A stretch of 64,000 bases of DNA from Catalinimonas alkaloidigena (GTDB lineage Bacteria > Bacteroidota > Bacteroidia > Cytophagales > Cyclobacteriaceae), in contig NZ_JAQFIL010000001.1 in the NCBI RefSeq assembly GCF_029504655.1, positions 2,423,001-2,487,000 of the forward strand, in the 5' to 3' direction. Under the pieces are notes generated by a model, which was not told the origin of the DNA, did no database searches, and saw only the letters and a list, made by a program, of their open reading frames with translations. Made by a program: the position numbers and the translations under genes. Positions 9,158 through 18,027 of this stretch are shown one piece after another; the first letter of the stretch is position 1, and each line of letters starts with the position of its first letter.

Positions 9158-9466
9158 GAAAGGTATAAAGAGCTAAAGCATTTGCAAAAATGGAAAGTTC
9201 CTAGGCAGAAAAAATGGAAATTAATTTTTCAAGAAGGACTGATATGGGGGCTGATTACATCAACTTTTGCATATTTATGGAAAATCAACTTTGAGCTTTC
9301 AAAATTAGAATGGGAAGAAATATTTATCAGTTGGATAATTTTTTGAATCGGAGGTTTGATCATGGCCTATTTTAGGTTTCATGCTCAGGAGATGCGCTCT
9401 CAAGAAGTCTTAAAAGAAAATCCAGACCAGAGGATAAATTTTATTTCTCTAATACTTAGCCATTGA
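9158..9466 (+). pseudogene. Decayed small membrane-protein gene with an in-frame TGA
   Basis: One frame reads through a plausible small protein: a basic start (QKWKVPRQKKWKLIFQEG), a hydrophobic helix, the segment LEWEEIFISWIIF, a TGA stop at 9344-9346, then IGGLIMAYFRFHAQE. The two hydrophobic segments either side of the stop look like the two helices of one small inner-membrane protein. No ATG precedes the first half; only a TTG at 9182 is available. The 3' end overlaps the stop of the minus-strand gene by about 18 bp. The parent family was not recognised. It is called a pseudogene because both start and reading frame are damaged. Confidence 0.5.
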
Positions 9467-10600
9467 AAGGTCAATTGTATCAGCCCAAGCTAAAATGCCG
9501 CCCTTGAGATTCAGGAGATTTTTAAAACCATATTTTTCATGAAGTAATTTGATGGCCTGTGCACTTCTTTTTCCCGTACGACAATGAATTACAACCTTTT
9601 TACCTTTGTCAATTTGGTTGATATATTTTTCAATTTGATCCAAAGGTATTAGCTGGCCCCCAATATTGGCAATCTCATATTCATAGGGTTTACGGACGTC
9701 AATAAGCTGAAAATCTACTTCCTTCTGCATCCATTGGTATAGATCACTGACACTGATATCTTTAGTAGAAAAATCCTGCGAACGGTTTAAACCACAAAAT
9801 TTGTAATAATCAATGAGTCCCTTCTGGGATGGATGCTCGCCATTTAGAGGGTTTTTCGGATTTCGTTTGAATTTTAAGGTCGTAGTTTCAAAACTAAGGG
9901 TATCCAGAATGAAGAGTTTTGCTGACAATGGCGCTCCTATGCCTGTGATGACTTTAATAACCTCATTGGCCTGTAAACTTCCCATGATCCCAGGTAAAAC
10001 GCCTAGCACGCCCCCTTCAGCACAACTTGGTACTGCATCAGGTGGTGGAGGCGTTGGAAACAAGTCTCGATAATTTGGCCCTAAATTTTTTTCTTGGTCA
10101 GTAAAGTTGAAAACTGATAATTGTCCTTCAAAACGATAAATAGAGGCGTAAACATTTACTTTATTTAATAAGACACAGGCATCATTTACGAGATAACGTG
10201 TCGGGAAATTATCAGTACCATCAGCTACTACATCATAGGACTTGATGATGTCCAGCGCATTTTCAGAAGTTAGTTTCACATTGTACTTGATGATATCTAC
10301 AAATGGGTTCTGAATAGAGAGTCTGTTAGCCGCCACTTCAACTTTGGATTTACCCAAATCTTCCTCCGTAAAAAGTACCTGACGTTGTAAATTAGTATGG
10401 TCCACAACATCATCGTCTACAATGCCTATAGTCCCTACACCTGCAGCTACTAAATAGGAAAGGAGAGGTGCTCCCAAGCCTCCACAGCCAACCACCAATA
10501 CACGGGCGTTTTTTAGTTTTTTCTGCCCCTCTATATTGAAATCAGGAATAATTAAGTGTCTACTGTATCGTTCTAGCTCTTCTTTAGAAAACATAGGCAT
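9449..10600 (-). CDS. HesA/MoeB/ThiF family adenylyltransferase with C-terminal rhodanese domain
   Basis: An E1-like enzyme of 383 residues that would adenylate the C-terminus of a small sulfur-carrier protein (MoaD or ThiS type). The ATP-binding motif VLVVGCGGLGAPLLSYL is near residue 34, and NLQRQVLF and DGTDNFPTRYLVND follow. The catalytic-type cysteine lies in VPSCAEGGVLGVLPG. The C-terminal 110 residues are a rhodanese domain with active-site loop HCRTGKRS. The paired CxxC zinc motifs of E. coli MoeB are not visible here. It could serve molybdopterin or thiamine synthesis; no other gene of either pathway is nearby. lhgO lies 16 bp upstream on the same strand. Confidence 0.88.
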   Translation of the reverse strand: MPMFSKEELERYSRHLIIPDFNIEGQKKLKNARVLVVGCGGLGAPLLSYLVAAGVGTIGIVDDDVVDHTNLQRQVLFTEEDLGKSKVEVAANRLSIQNPFVDIIKYNVKLTSENALDIIKSYDVVADGTDNFPTRYLVNDACVLLNKVNVYASIYRFEGQLSVFNFTDQEKNLGPNYRDLFPTPPPPDAVPSCAEGGVLGVLPGIMGSLQANEVIKVITGIGAPLSAKLFILDTLSFETTTLKFKRNPKNPLNGEHPSQKGLIDYYKFCGLNRSQDFSTKDISVSDLYQWMQKEVDFQLIDVRKPYEYEIANIGGQLIPLDQIEKYINQIDKGKKVVIHCRTGKRSAQAIKLLHEKYGFKNLLNLKGGILAWADTIDLSMAKY

Positions 10601-10616
10601 AAGCAGGTTAGTTTAT

Positions 10617-11819
10617 TCAGCTTCCAAACCTTTTTAAGGCGAGCTCCGATACAGTTTGACCAATGGAAAGTGAGGAAGTTGCAGCAGGTGATGGTGCGTT
10701 GCATACATTTATGGCTTCATTCTCTTCCAGAATAAGAAAATCGTCTATAAGACCTCCTTTACGGTCGCAGGCTTGCGCACGCACCCCAGCCTCTGCTGCT
10801 AGCAAATCATCCTCCTGGATTTCGGGAATAAGTTTTTGCAGTGCTTTGGTGAATGCACTTTTTGAAAAAGACCTGTACATTTCTCCAACACCTGTTTTCC
10901 AGTATTTCATAGCAACTTTCTGAAAGCCGGGCCAACTGAGTGTCTCGGCCAACTCTTTAAGGTTGATATCTGATTTGGTGTAACCTTCACGCTGAAATGC
11001 AAGTACCGCATTGGGACCTGCCTCCACACCACCCTGAATCATTCTTGTGAAATGTACCCCCAAAAAAGGAAAATTAGGGTCAGGGACTGGGTAAATCAGA
11101 TTTTTTACAAGGTACTGTCTTTCAGCTTTGATTTCATAATACTCACCTCTGAATGGAATGATCTTAAGGTTCAGCTTCTGAGAAGTTAAACTCGCGATTT
11201 TATCAGAATAGAGTCCCGCGCAATTCACAACCAGACGTGTTTGAAATGTACTTTGATCGGTAACAACATGTGTCTCACCTGCCTGGCTAATAATGTCTAC
11301 TACTTTCTGTCCGGAGTAAATTTTACCGTCATAGTCCTCAATCAATTTTGCGTAGGTTTCAGCGACAGATTTGTAATCTATAATTCCTGTCTGAGGTACA
11401 AATATTCCATCAATTCCATTGACATGAGGCTCATGTTCTTTGAGCTCAGCCTCAGAAATTCTCTTGAGGTTTTTGAGTCCATTTTGCCCCCCCCTTTCAT
11501 AAATTTTATCCAGCTGAGGTACTTCATTCTGGTTGGTAGCTACAATCACCTTACCACATAATTCATAAGGGATATCGTTATTATCGCAGAACTCAAGCAG
11601 CATCTGATAACCGCGAATACAATTATTGGCTTTGAGGCTACCTGGTTTGTAGTAAATGCCGGAATGTATCACACCACTATTATGCCCGGTCTGATGTGTA
11701 GCAATTTTTTTTTCTTTGTCTATAAGTGCCAGTTTTATTGCAGGCTTTTGTTCTTTTATCTTTAAAGCTGTGGCAAGGCCTACTATCCCTCCACCGATCA
11801 CAACAATGTCGTATTTCAA
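10617..11819 (-). CDS. lhgO: L-2-hydroxyglutarate oxidase
   Basis: A FAD-dependent DAO-family oxidoreductase of 400 residues that oxidises L-2-hydroxyglutarate to 2-oxoglutarate. The N-terminal dinucleotide-binding fold DIVVIGGGIVGLATALKI is followed by THQTGHNSGVIHSGIYYKPGSLKA, characteristic of LhgO. A C-terminal RAQACDRKGGLIDDF and NAPSPAATSSLSIG close the FAD domain. Length and motif order match LhgO. It lies 16 bp upstream of the MoeB-like gene and may be cotranscribed with it, with no obvious functional link. Confidence 0.9.
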   Translation of the reverse strand: MKYDIVVIGGGIVGLATALKIKEQKPAIKLALIDKEKKIATHQTGHNSGVIHSGIYYKPGSLKANNCIRGYQMLLEFCDNNDIPYELCGKVIVATNQNEVPQLDKIYERGGQNGLKNLKRISEAELKEHEPHVNGIDGIFVPQTGIIDYKSVAETYAKLIEDYDGKIYSGQKVVDIISQAGETHVVTDQSTFQTRLVVNCAGLYSDKIASLTSQKLNLKIIPFRGEYYEIKAERQYLVKNLIYPVPDPNFPFLGVHFTRMIQGGVEAGPNAVLAFQREGYTKSDINLKELAETLSWPGFQKVAMKYWKTGVGEMYRSFSKSAFTKALQKLIPEIQEDDLLAAEAGVRAQACDRKGGLIDDFLILEENEAINVCNAPSPAATSSLSIGQTVSELALKRFGS

Positions 11820-12124
11820 GTTTGTTAATATTTATGTCAGACAAGTAAACTTCATTACAATATCATTGAATTAATATTGGTAGAAAAAAATGTTTATACA
11901 AGTTTATATCAGTTTAGAAAATGGAATTAGCTCATGATCAATTTTATTCTTGCTTTTCACAATACTAAGCGTACAGATAGTAAACTTATGATTTGTTCGT
12001 AGAAAAAGTAGAATGTCAAGTCATGATTGTAGAACTTTCTTAAATAACATACATTCTGTTTAAATAAATGGAATATTTAAGGCTAAGAATACGTTAAGTG
12101 ATCGGCTTATTGCTAATTTTGACT
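11820..12124. other. Divergent intergenic region between lhgO and gldA
   Basis: About 300 bp of AT-rich DNA should hold both divergent promoters. No clear operator, hairpin or small gene was seen. A GTG at 12098 is in frame with gldA but would add only a short hydrophobic leader that ABC ATPases lack. Confidence 0.5.
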
Positions 12125-13078
12125 ATGTCTTTGAAGGTAAATCAACTCACAAAAGTTTTTGGAAAACAGGTAGCAGTAAATGCGATCTCATTTGAGGCTA
12201 AGGCGGGAGAAATTCTAGGTTTTCTTGGCCCAAATGGAGCGGGTAAAACGACTACCATGAAGATTGCCACTGCTTATTTGCCCCCCACCAGTGGAAGTGT
12301 TTCTGTATGTGATCTTGATGTTGTAGAATCGTCTCTGGCAGTAAGAAAACATATTGGCTATTTGCCTGAACACAACCCCTTGTACCTGGATATGTACGTT
12401 TGTGAATATCTTCAGTTCATTGGCAGTATGTACCGCTTGTCGGGTAAAACACTTCGTGAGAGAGTAGGGGAGATGATTAACTTGTGTGGATTAGAATTGG
12501 AACAAAACAAATTAATAGGCTCTTTGTCCAAAGGTTATCGTCAACGCGTGGGACTGGCCCAGGCATTGATTCATGACCCCCAGGTCTTAATCCTAGATGA
12601 GCCTACTACAGGTCTGGACCCTAACCAACTATCTGAAATCAGACGTTTGATCAAAGACATCAGCGCACAAAAAACGGTCATTTTTTCCACTCATATCATG
12701 CAAGAAGTGCAGGCTCTTTGTGACAGGGTAGTGATCATCAATCGGGGAAATATTGTGATTGATAGTGATATTAAAGACCTGCAGTCTAAAGAGACTGTTT
12801 CAGTGAGTCAGCAACAAATTGTTAGTCTGGAGTTTGCTATCCCACCCGATGTAAAATTGTTAAATCAAATTCCGGGTGTCACAGGTATTGAGACTTTGGA
12901 TACCAACGCTTTTTTACTGAAAGGTGAGTCAGGTTTTGAAGACTTACGACCTCATATATTTCAGTTTGCCTGCAATCACCAACTTGTTCTGCTGGAAATG
13001 AAGCAGCATAAAAATGAAGAGGTCAGTGTGTATGGTAATTCTCTGGAGGAAATATTCCGCAACTTAACCTTAAATTAG
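12125..13078 (+). CDS. gldA: Gliding motility ABC transporter ATP-binding protein GldA
   Basis: ATPase subunit of the GldA-GldF-GldG ABC transporter, which is needed for gliding in flavobacteria. The start chosen is the ATG at 12125 (MSLKVNQLTKVFGKQV), which gives 317 residues. The Walker A motif GPNGAGKTT is at about residues 35-43. The signature LSKGYRQRVGLAQALIHDP is followed by Walker B LILDEPTTGLDPNQ and the switch histidine in IFSTHIMQEV. A C-terminal domain of about 100 residues follows, as in DRA-type ATPases. gldF begins 9 bp after the stop and gldG follows, so the three form one operon. Confidence 0.92.
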   Translation: MSLKVNQLTKVFGKQVAVNAISFEAKAGEILGFLGPNGAGKTTTMKIATAYLPPTSGSVSVCDLDVVESSLAVRKHIGYLPEHNPLYLDMYVCEYLQFIGSMYRLSGKTLRERVGEMINLCGLELEQNKLIGSLSKGYRQRVGLAQALIHDPQVLILDEPTTGLDPNQLSEIRRLIKDISAQKTVIFSTHIMQEVQALCDRVVIINRGNIVIDSDIKDLQSKETVSVSQQQIVSLEFAIPPDVKLLNQIPGVTGIETLDTNAFLLKGESGFEDLRPHIFQFACNHQLVLLEMKQHKNEEVSVYGNSLEEIFRNLTLN

Positions 13079-13087
13079 GAATCATCC

Positions 13088-13816
13088 ATGTGGCAATTGT
13101 TCGTAAAAGAAGTCAATTCCTATCTTAACTCGCTCATCGCTTATATCGTAATCGCTGTTTTTCTCACTGGTACAGGTTTACTGATGTGGGTGTTTCCGGA
13201 AACCAGCATTTTGCAGTACGGTTATGCTGATATGTATACTTTATTTTCCTTAAGTCCCTACGTATTTATGTTTCTCATACCTGCGATAACCATGCGAAGC
13301 TTTGCGGAAGAGAAAAAAGCCGGCACTATGGAATTGTTGTTAACACAGCCTATCTCAGACATACAACTTATCATGGGGAAGCTCTTTGCTTCCTGGCTTA
13401 TTGTGGTTTTTGCGCTTATCCCAACTTTGATTTACTACTTTTCAGTGTATCAGCTGGGAAGTCCGGTAGGTAATGTAGATTCAGCAGGTATTGTAGGTTC
13501 GTACATTGGATTAATATTATTAGGGGGTGTTTTTACTTCCATCGGAATTTTAGCATCTTCAATCACTGAAAATCAAGTCATTGCATTTATCCTGGCTGTG
13601 TTTTTCTGTTTTTTATTATTTAGTGGACTTAGTTCACTGGCTTCATTAGACATCTGGGGAGAAGCAAATTTTGTAATTAGTCAGTTGGGAATTCTTTATC
13701 ATTATGATGCTATGAGCCGTGGTCTGATTGATTCACGGAATCTGATTTATTTTCTTTCAGTGATGATTCTGATGATTTTGTTGACGCAGTTGATATTAGG
13801 AAGCAGAAAGTGGTAA
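13088..13816 (+). CDS. gldF: Gliding motility ABC transporter permease GldF
   Basis: An integral membrane protein of 242 residues with about six helices. It has the ABC-2 type permease pattern, including ITMRSFAEEKKAGTMELLLTQPISD after the second helix. It begins with MWQLFVKEVNSYLNSLIAYIV, typical of GldF. It would form the membrane channel for GldA. Spacings of 9 bp from gldA and 3 bp to gldG indicate tight cotranscription. In Flavobacterium johnsoniae, gldA is unlinked to gldFG; here all three are together. Confidence 0.92.
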   Translation: MWQLFVKEVNSYLNSLIAYIVIAVFLTGTGLLMWVFPETSILQYGYADMYTLFSLSPYVFMFLIPAITMRSFAEEKKAGTMELLLTQPISDIQLIMGKLFASWLIVVFALIPTLIYYFSVYQLGSPVGNVDSAGIVGSYIGLILLGGVFTSIGILASSITENQVIAFILAVFFCFLLFSGLSSLASLDIWGEANFVISQLGILYHYDAMSRGLIDSRNLIYFLSVMILMILLTQLILGSRKW

Positions 13817-13819
13817 GCA

Positions 13820-15538
13820 ATGCAAACAGTTAAAAAACAGCAATCCAATAAAATAGTGCCTGACAGAAAAGCTATGTGGAAAGACCTTTCTAAGTTAGGC
13901 ATTGGTCTTGCAATATTGATCGCTATTAATGTAGTAGCACAGCAATATTTTTTTCGTCTGGATCTAACTGAAGAAAAACGTTATAGCATAACAGCAGCTA
14001 CTAAAAGCTTACTAAAAGAACTAGAGGATAAGGTAGAAGTCATTATCTATCTTGATGGAGAAGTAAACGCAGGCTTCCAACGTTTGGAAAGAAGTGTGGA
14101 AGAAACGCTAGAAGAGTTTAATGTATATGCAGGAGATGAGTTGCGTGTTCGTTATGTTGACCCTTTGACAACCGTTGCCAAAGAAGAGCAGCAGGCATTT
14201 TTTGCCAGACTTGCTGACTTTGGTATAGAACCTACCTATGTATATGATGAAGAAGATGGACAAAGGAGGCAGAAGCTGATAGTTCCCGGAGCTATCATAA
14301 ATTATCAGGGAAAGCAGGCGGGAGTGATGCTACTGAATGGAGACCGTGCAGCCGGTTCTGAGGAAGCTCTTAACCAATCCATTGAAAATGTGGAATACGA
14401 ACTTGCGAAAGGTATCCGTAAGCTTATGGGTACCCAAAAGAAAAAAGTAGGTTTACTGAAAGGTCATGGAGAACTGGAAGGTGTGGATATTGCTGGCTTA
14501 CTCAATGTGCTCACTGAATATTATGATGTATCGGAGATCAACCTCCCTGAAGTGACCTCAATTCCTGATGTAGATGTGGTGATGATTAACAAACCCTCTG
14601 ACCACTTTGACAAGGATGCTCAGTACAAAATAGATCAATACATCATGAGCGGTGGTAAAGTGATGTTCTTTATTGATCCTCTACGTATTGAAATGGATAG
14701 CATAGGTGAAAATGGATCCATCGCATTTCCTTATGACCTGAACCTTGACGACCAATTGTTTCGCTATGGAGTTCGCATCAATAAAACCTTGGTGCAGGAT
14801 ATCAAGTCAGGTGTATATCCGTTTGTTGTGGGAGAAGTTGGGGGACAACCTCAGATAGTCTCCTTACCCTGGCCTTTTTTCCCAATCGTTAATAAATACG
14901 GGGAACATCCGGTAGTAAAAAATATGGATGCCAATTTCCTGCGTTTCACCAGTGAGATAGATACTGTAGCTACAGCGGGAGTGAAGAAAACACCATTAAT
15001 TTTCACTTCTCAATACTCAAAGGTCTTGCAGACACCCATGATTGTGGATTTAAATCAGTTGAGGCAGGCCCCTCAGCCTGAAAATTTTACGTCAGGTTCC
15101 CAAGTCATAGCTTACCTGTTGGAAGGTAGTTTTACTTCATTATTCAAAAATCGTATTCTTCCGGATATTGCTAATCAAAGCAGCTATAAAGATGAGAGCG
15201 TCCCTACCAAACTTGTTGTTGTGGCTGATGGAGATTTGATAAGAAATGATATCAACCGAAGCAATGGCAATCCTCTACCCCTTGGCTATGATCCCATAAC
15301 TGAGAGGACTTATGCCAATAAAGACTTTGTGGTGAATACCTTATCGTATCTGACAGATGAGAGTGGGTTGATCAATGCAAGAAAAAAAGAAATTCAGATA
15401 CGTCCGCTTGATCAGGTAAAAGTACAACAAAGTGCACTTTTTTATCAAATACTAAATCTGGTTGGTCCTATCCTTTTGATAATTATTTTTGGGCTTTTTA
15501 AAGCTTATTTAAGAAAGAGAAAGTACAGTAGATATTAA
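13820..15538 (+). CDS. gldG: Gliding motility-associated ABC transporter substrate-binding protein GldG
   Basis: The 572-residue protein has an N-terminal membrane helix (about residues 28-45, GIGLAILIAINVVAQQYFF) and a second at the C-terminus (LVGPILLIIIFGLFKAYL). The large extracytoplasmic region between them is of ABC_transp_aux type. The family signature RLDLTEEKRYSITAATKSLL follows the first helix. GldG is the third part of the GldAFG complex and probably acts in the periplasm. It ends the operon and is followed 4 bp later by a strong terminator. Confidence 0.92.
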   Translation: MQTVKKQQSNKIVPDRKAMWKDLSKLGIGLAILIAINVVAQQYFFRLDLTEEKRYSITAATKSLLKELEDKVEVIIYLDGEVNAGFQRLERSVEETLEEFNVYAGDELRVRYVDPLTTVAKEEQQAFFARLADFGIEPTYVYDEEDGQRRQKLIVPGAIINYQGKQAGVMLLNGDRAAGSEEALNQSIENVEYELAKGIRKLMGTQKKKVGLLKGHGELEGVDIAGLLNVLTEYYDVSEINLPEVTSIPDVDVVMINKPSDHFDKDAQYKIDQYIMSGGKVMFFIDPLRIEMDSIGENGSIAFPYDLNLDDQLFRYGVRINKTLVQDIKSGVYPFVVGEVGGQPQIVSLPWPFFPIVNKYGEHPVVKNMDANFLRFTSEIDTVATAGVKKTPLIFTSQYSKVLQTPMIVDLNQLRQAPQPENFTSGSQVIAYLLEGSFTSLFKNRILPDIANQSSYKDESVPTKLVVVADGDLIRNDINRSNGNPLPLGYDPITERTYANKDFVVNTLSYLTDESGLINARKKEIQIRPLDQVKVQQSALFYQILNLVGPILLIIIFGLFKAYLRKRKYSRY

Positions 15539-15542
15539 TAAA

Positions 15543-15572
15543 AAAAGGCATTTCGATAGCGAAATGCCTTTT
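15543..15572. terminator. Bidirectional terminator between gldG and the sugar isomerase gene
   Basis: A 13-bp perfect stem (AAAAGGCATTTCG 15543-15555 with CGAAATGCCTTTT 15560-15572) has a 4-nt loop with A- and T-runs on either side. It serves the convergent gldG and the minus-strand gene ending at 15593. Confidence 0.88.
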
Positions 15573-15592
15573 AATTTTATGTTTTGACTTGG

Positions 15593-16501
15593 CTAAGCTA
15601 AGCCAAAGATAGCATCCATATTTTTAGAGATACTTGATAATCTTTCACGGCCACCTCCTTTAACTTCTGCTGAAGCCCAACCTTCATAACCAATTTTCTC
15701 TAAAGCCTTATTAACTTCAGGCCAGTTACAATCGCCCTTCAACAATTCTACATCAAAGCCCTTCCAAATACCCTCATTTTGTTGTTTGGTTCTGCTATAT
15801 TCTTTTATATCCAGTTTTAATATTCGGTTTCCCAGCGCTTCTATCCAATGTTCTGGCCAGCCGTAACGTACGATATTACCCACGTCAAAATACCAGCCTA
15901 CCATATCACTATCAAACTCATCAACATATCGGGCTGCCTCTAAGGGACTAAGTAAAAAGTTATTCCAGACATTTTCAAAGGCTATCTTAACACCCGTTTC
16001 TTCAGCTACAGGAATAATTTTCTTTATTTCTTCCTGAGAACGTTGATAGGCATCCCGATAACTTACCTGCTGATTAACTACACCTGGCACTAGCAAAACA
16101 GTAGTACCACCGTAGGCTTTGCAATCTTTCAAAGCAGTTTCGGTTGCTTTACGACATTTTGCTCTAACTTCGGGATCCGGATCAGAGAGAGGCGCTTTCC
16201 AGTGCATAGAATTTATTACGCCTGGTATCTCCAAACCTGATTGCTCTTTTGCCTTGAGTACATCATCAACCTTCAGTTCACTGGGGGAGTCCATTTCAAC
16301 TCCATCAAAACCAATGTCACGTAGCATTTTAAACTGATCCACAATAGGCATTTTTACATCTACCATGCTGTACTTTAAACTCTTCTTGATTTTTAGTTTA
16401 GGAACTACAGCTGATGATGTTGCCTTACTATAAAAAGGAATGCTACTGCCAATTGCAGCAGCACTACTCAATTTCACAAAATCTCTTCGTCTCATACTCA
16501 T
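15593..16501 (-). CDS. Tat-exported sugar phosphate isomerase/epimerase-like TIM-barrel protein
   Basis: The 302-residue protein starts with a twin-arginine signal (MRRRDFVKLSSAAAIGSSIPF). A xylose isomerase-like TIM barrel (AP_endonuc_2 type) follows, with motifs GFDGVEMDSPSEL, IAFENVWNNFLLSP, DMVGWYFDVGNI and LKLDIKEYS. Such proteins isomerise or epimerise sugars or inositol derivatives using a divalent metal bound by Glu, Asp and His. The substrate is not known. It lies 4 bp downstream of a Tat-exported Gfo/Idh/MocA oxidoreductase, so the pair probably acts on one carbohydrate in the periplasm. Such pairs are frequent in Bacteroidota and Planctomycetes. Confidence 0.85.
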   Translation of the reverse strand: MSMRRRDFVKLSSAAAIGSSIPFYSKATSSAVVPKLKIKKSLKYSMVDVKMPIVDQFKMLRDIGFDGVEMDSPSELKVDDVLKAKEQSGLEIPGVINSMHWKAPLSDPDPEVRAKCRKATETALKDCKAYGGTTVLLVPGVVNQQVSYRDAYQRSQEEIKKIIPVAEETGVKIAFENVWNNFLLSPLEAARYVDEFDSDMVGWYFDVGNIVRYGWPEHWIEALGNRILKLDIKEYSRTKQQNEGIWKGFDVELLKGDCNWPEVNKALEKIGYEGWASAEVKGGGRERLSSISKNMDAIFGLA

Positions 16502-16505
16502 TAGA

Positions 16506-17822
16506 TCAACTAAATTCTGTAATGCCTGGCATGGCCACTTCTGGGGTAGGATACTTAAGATTCCAGCTGTATTGCTCTGTGTCCGGCCCTAGTTTTTCCT
16601 GTGAATTCATAGCTTCATCCCAGGTAATTGTTTGCCCGGTATATGCAGCCATTCTTCCCATAATAGCTAACATGGTGCTCTGTGACATATAATCACCATC
16701 ATTTACAGCTTGATCCTTCCTAATAGCGGCAAACAGTTCATCATGCTCGGTCTGATACATATCATTTGCATCACCCCGGTAACGCCAACGCTCATCGGCA
16801 TTAATTTCATGGACATTACGAATACAATCCACAACCGCTTTACCTTTGTCTCCCATCACTTCAACAGCATAGCTATTGGCACAGTTAAATTGCTGACGGC
16901 TAAAATGAAAACCTTTTTTTCCTCCCTCAAACTCATATACAATAGCAAAATGATCGTAAACATGACCAAATTTAGGGTCGGTTCTTACCTGCCTGCCACC
17001 AGTACCCATGCAACTTATTGGTTTTTCATCTCCCAATGCCCAGGCCATCATATCTAAACTATGAACAGCTTGTTCAGCGATATGATCTCCAGAAAGCCAA
17101 TTATAGTATAACCAGTTACGCATCTGATACTCCATTTCAGTCCAGTCAGCTTGTCTTTCTTTAGACCAGAGCGTCCCTGTATTATAAGTATTGTATACTG
17201 TATTGATGTCTCCTACTGATCCATCAAGGATACGACTGAAAGTCTCTCTCTTAGGGTAATGATAGCGCCAGCAGAAGCCACCCATCAAAGAAGTATTTTG
17301 CTCCTTTGCCTTTTTTGCTGCATCCATTATTTTTTTAATACCAGGTACATCTACTGCCATTGGTTTTTCACAGAAAACGTGTTTACCGGCATTGACGGCT
17401 TCTGTCAGGTGATCGGGACGGAAACCAGGAGGGGTAGCCAGTAATACTACGTCTACATCAGAGGCGATAAGTTTTTTGTATGCATCAAAACCAATAAACT
17501 GATGTTCCTGATCAACCTGAACTTTATTGCCGTGAGCCTTAGTCAAGCTTTCCATGCTTTGCTGCATTCTGTCAGGAAATACATCTGCCATCGCTGTAAT
17601 GACTACATTATCATCTGCTTTAAGTGCCTGATTTGCAGCACCCGTACCACGTCCCCCACAACCAACCAAGCCAACTCTTAGTGTATCTGCATTGATGTTT
17701 GCCTTAGCTTCACGGGGGCTGATAAAATTAAGCGCAAGGCCACTTCCAACTGCAGCTGCACCAGTGGATTTGATGAACTTTCTTCTTGAACTGTGAAGAG
17801 TGTCGCTATTCTTCTTTTTCAT
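16506..17822 (-). CDS. Tat-exported Gfo/Idh/MocA family oxidoreductase
   Basis: An NAD(P)-dependent oxidoreductase with an N-terminal twin-arginine signal (SSRRKFIKSTGAAAVGSGLAL). The Rossmann motif is LRVGLVGCGGRGTGAANQA, and HVFCEKPMAVDVPGI carries the conserved EKP lysine. The C-terminal half is the GFO_IDH_MocA alpha/beta domain. The frame is open upstream to 17888, but the methionine at 17822 places the Tat motif near the start, so that start is preferred; one at 17840 is also possible. The sugar isomerase-like gene follows 4 bp downstream. The substrate is probably a sugar or cyclitol, but this is inference. Confidence 0.87.
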   Translation of the reverse strand: MKKKNSDTLHSSRRKFIKSTGAAAVGSGLALNFISPREAKANINADTLRVGLVGCGGRGTGAANQALKADDNVVITAMADVFPDRMQQSMESLTKAHGNKVQVDQEHQFIGFDAYKKLIASDVDVVLLATPPGFRPDHLTEAVNAGKHVFCEKPMAVDVPGIKKIMDAAKKAKEQNTSLMGGFCWRYHYPKRETFSRILDGSVGDINTVYNTYNTGTLWSKERQADWTEMEYQMRNWLYYNWLSGDHIAEQAVHSLDMMAWALGDEKPISCMGTGGRQVRTDPKFGHVYDHFAIVYEFEGGKKGFHFSRQQFNCANSYAVEVMGDKGKAVVDCIRNVHEINADERWRYRGDANDMYQTEHDELFAAIRKDQAVNDGDYMSQSTMLAIMGRMAAYTGQTITWDEAMNSQEKLGPDTEQYSWNLKYPTPEVAMPGITEFS

Positions 17823-18027
17823 GAGATTTTGTTTATACATATTAATAAGCTGAATATACGAAATTATAGGGAATAGGCTTAAATACAACGCTTATTCTCA
17901 TGTTTATGCTATTTTTTGAAAGCAAGTAAAAAGCTTACAGAATATCAATTTGAGTAAAATTGCATTATATACATAATTTATATTGCATAATTTGGTAGTG
18001 TTTATTGTCGTCTCTAAACATCACTTT

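Noticed and set aside
9344..9346. TGA as a selenocysteine codon
   Set aside because: No SECIS-like hairpin directly after the TGA was seen, the residue falls in a membrane segment, and the start codon is also missing.
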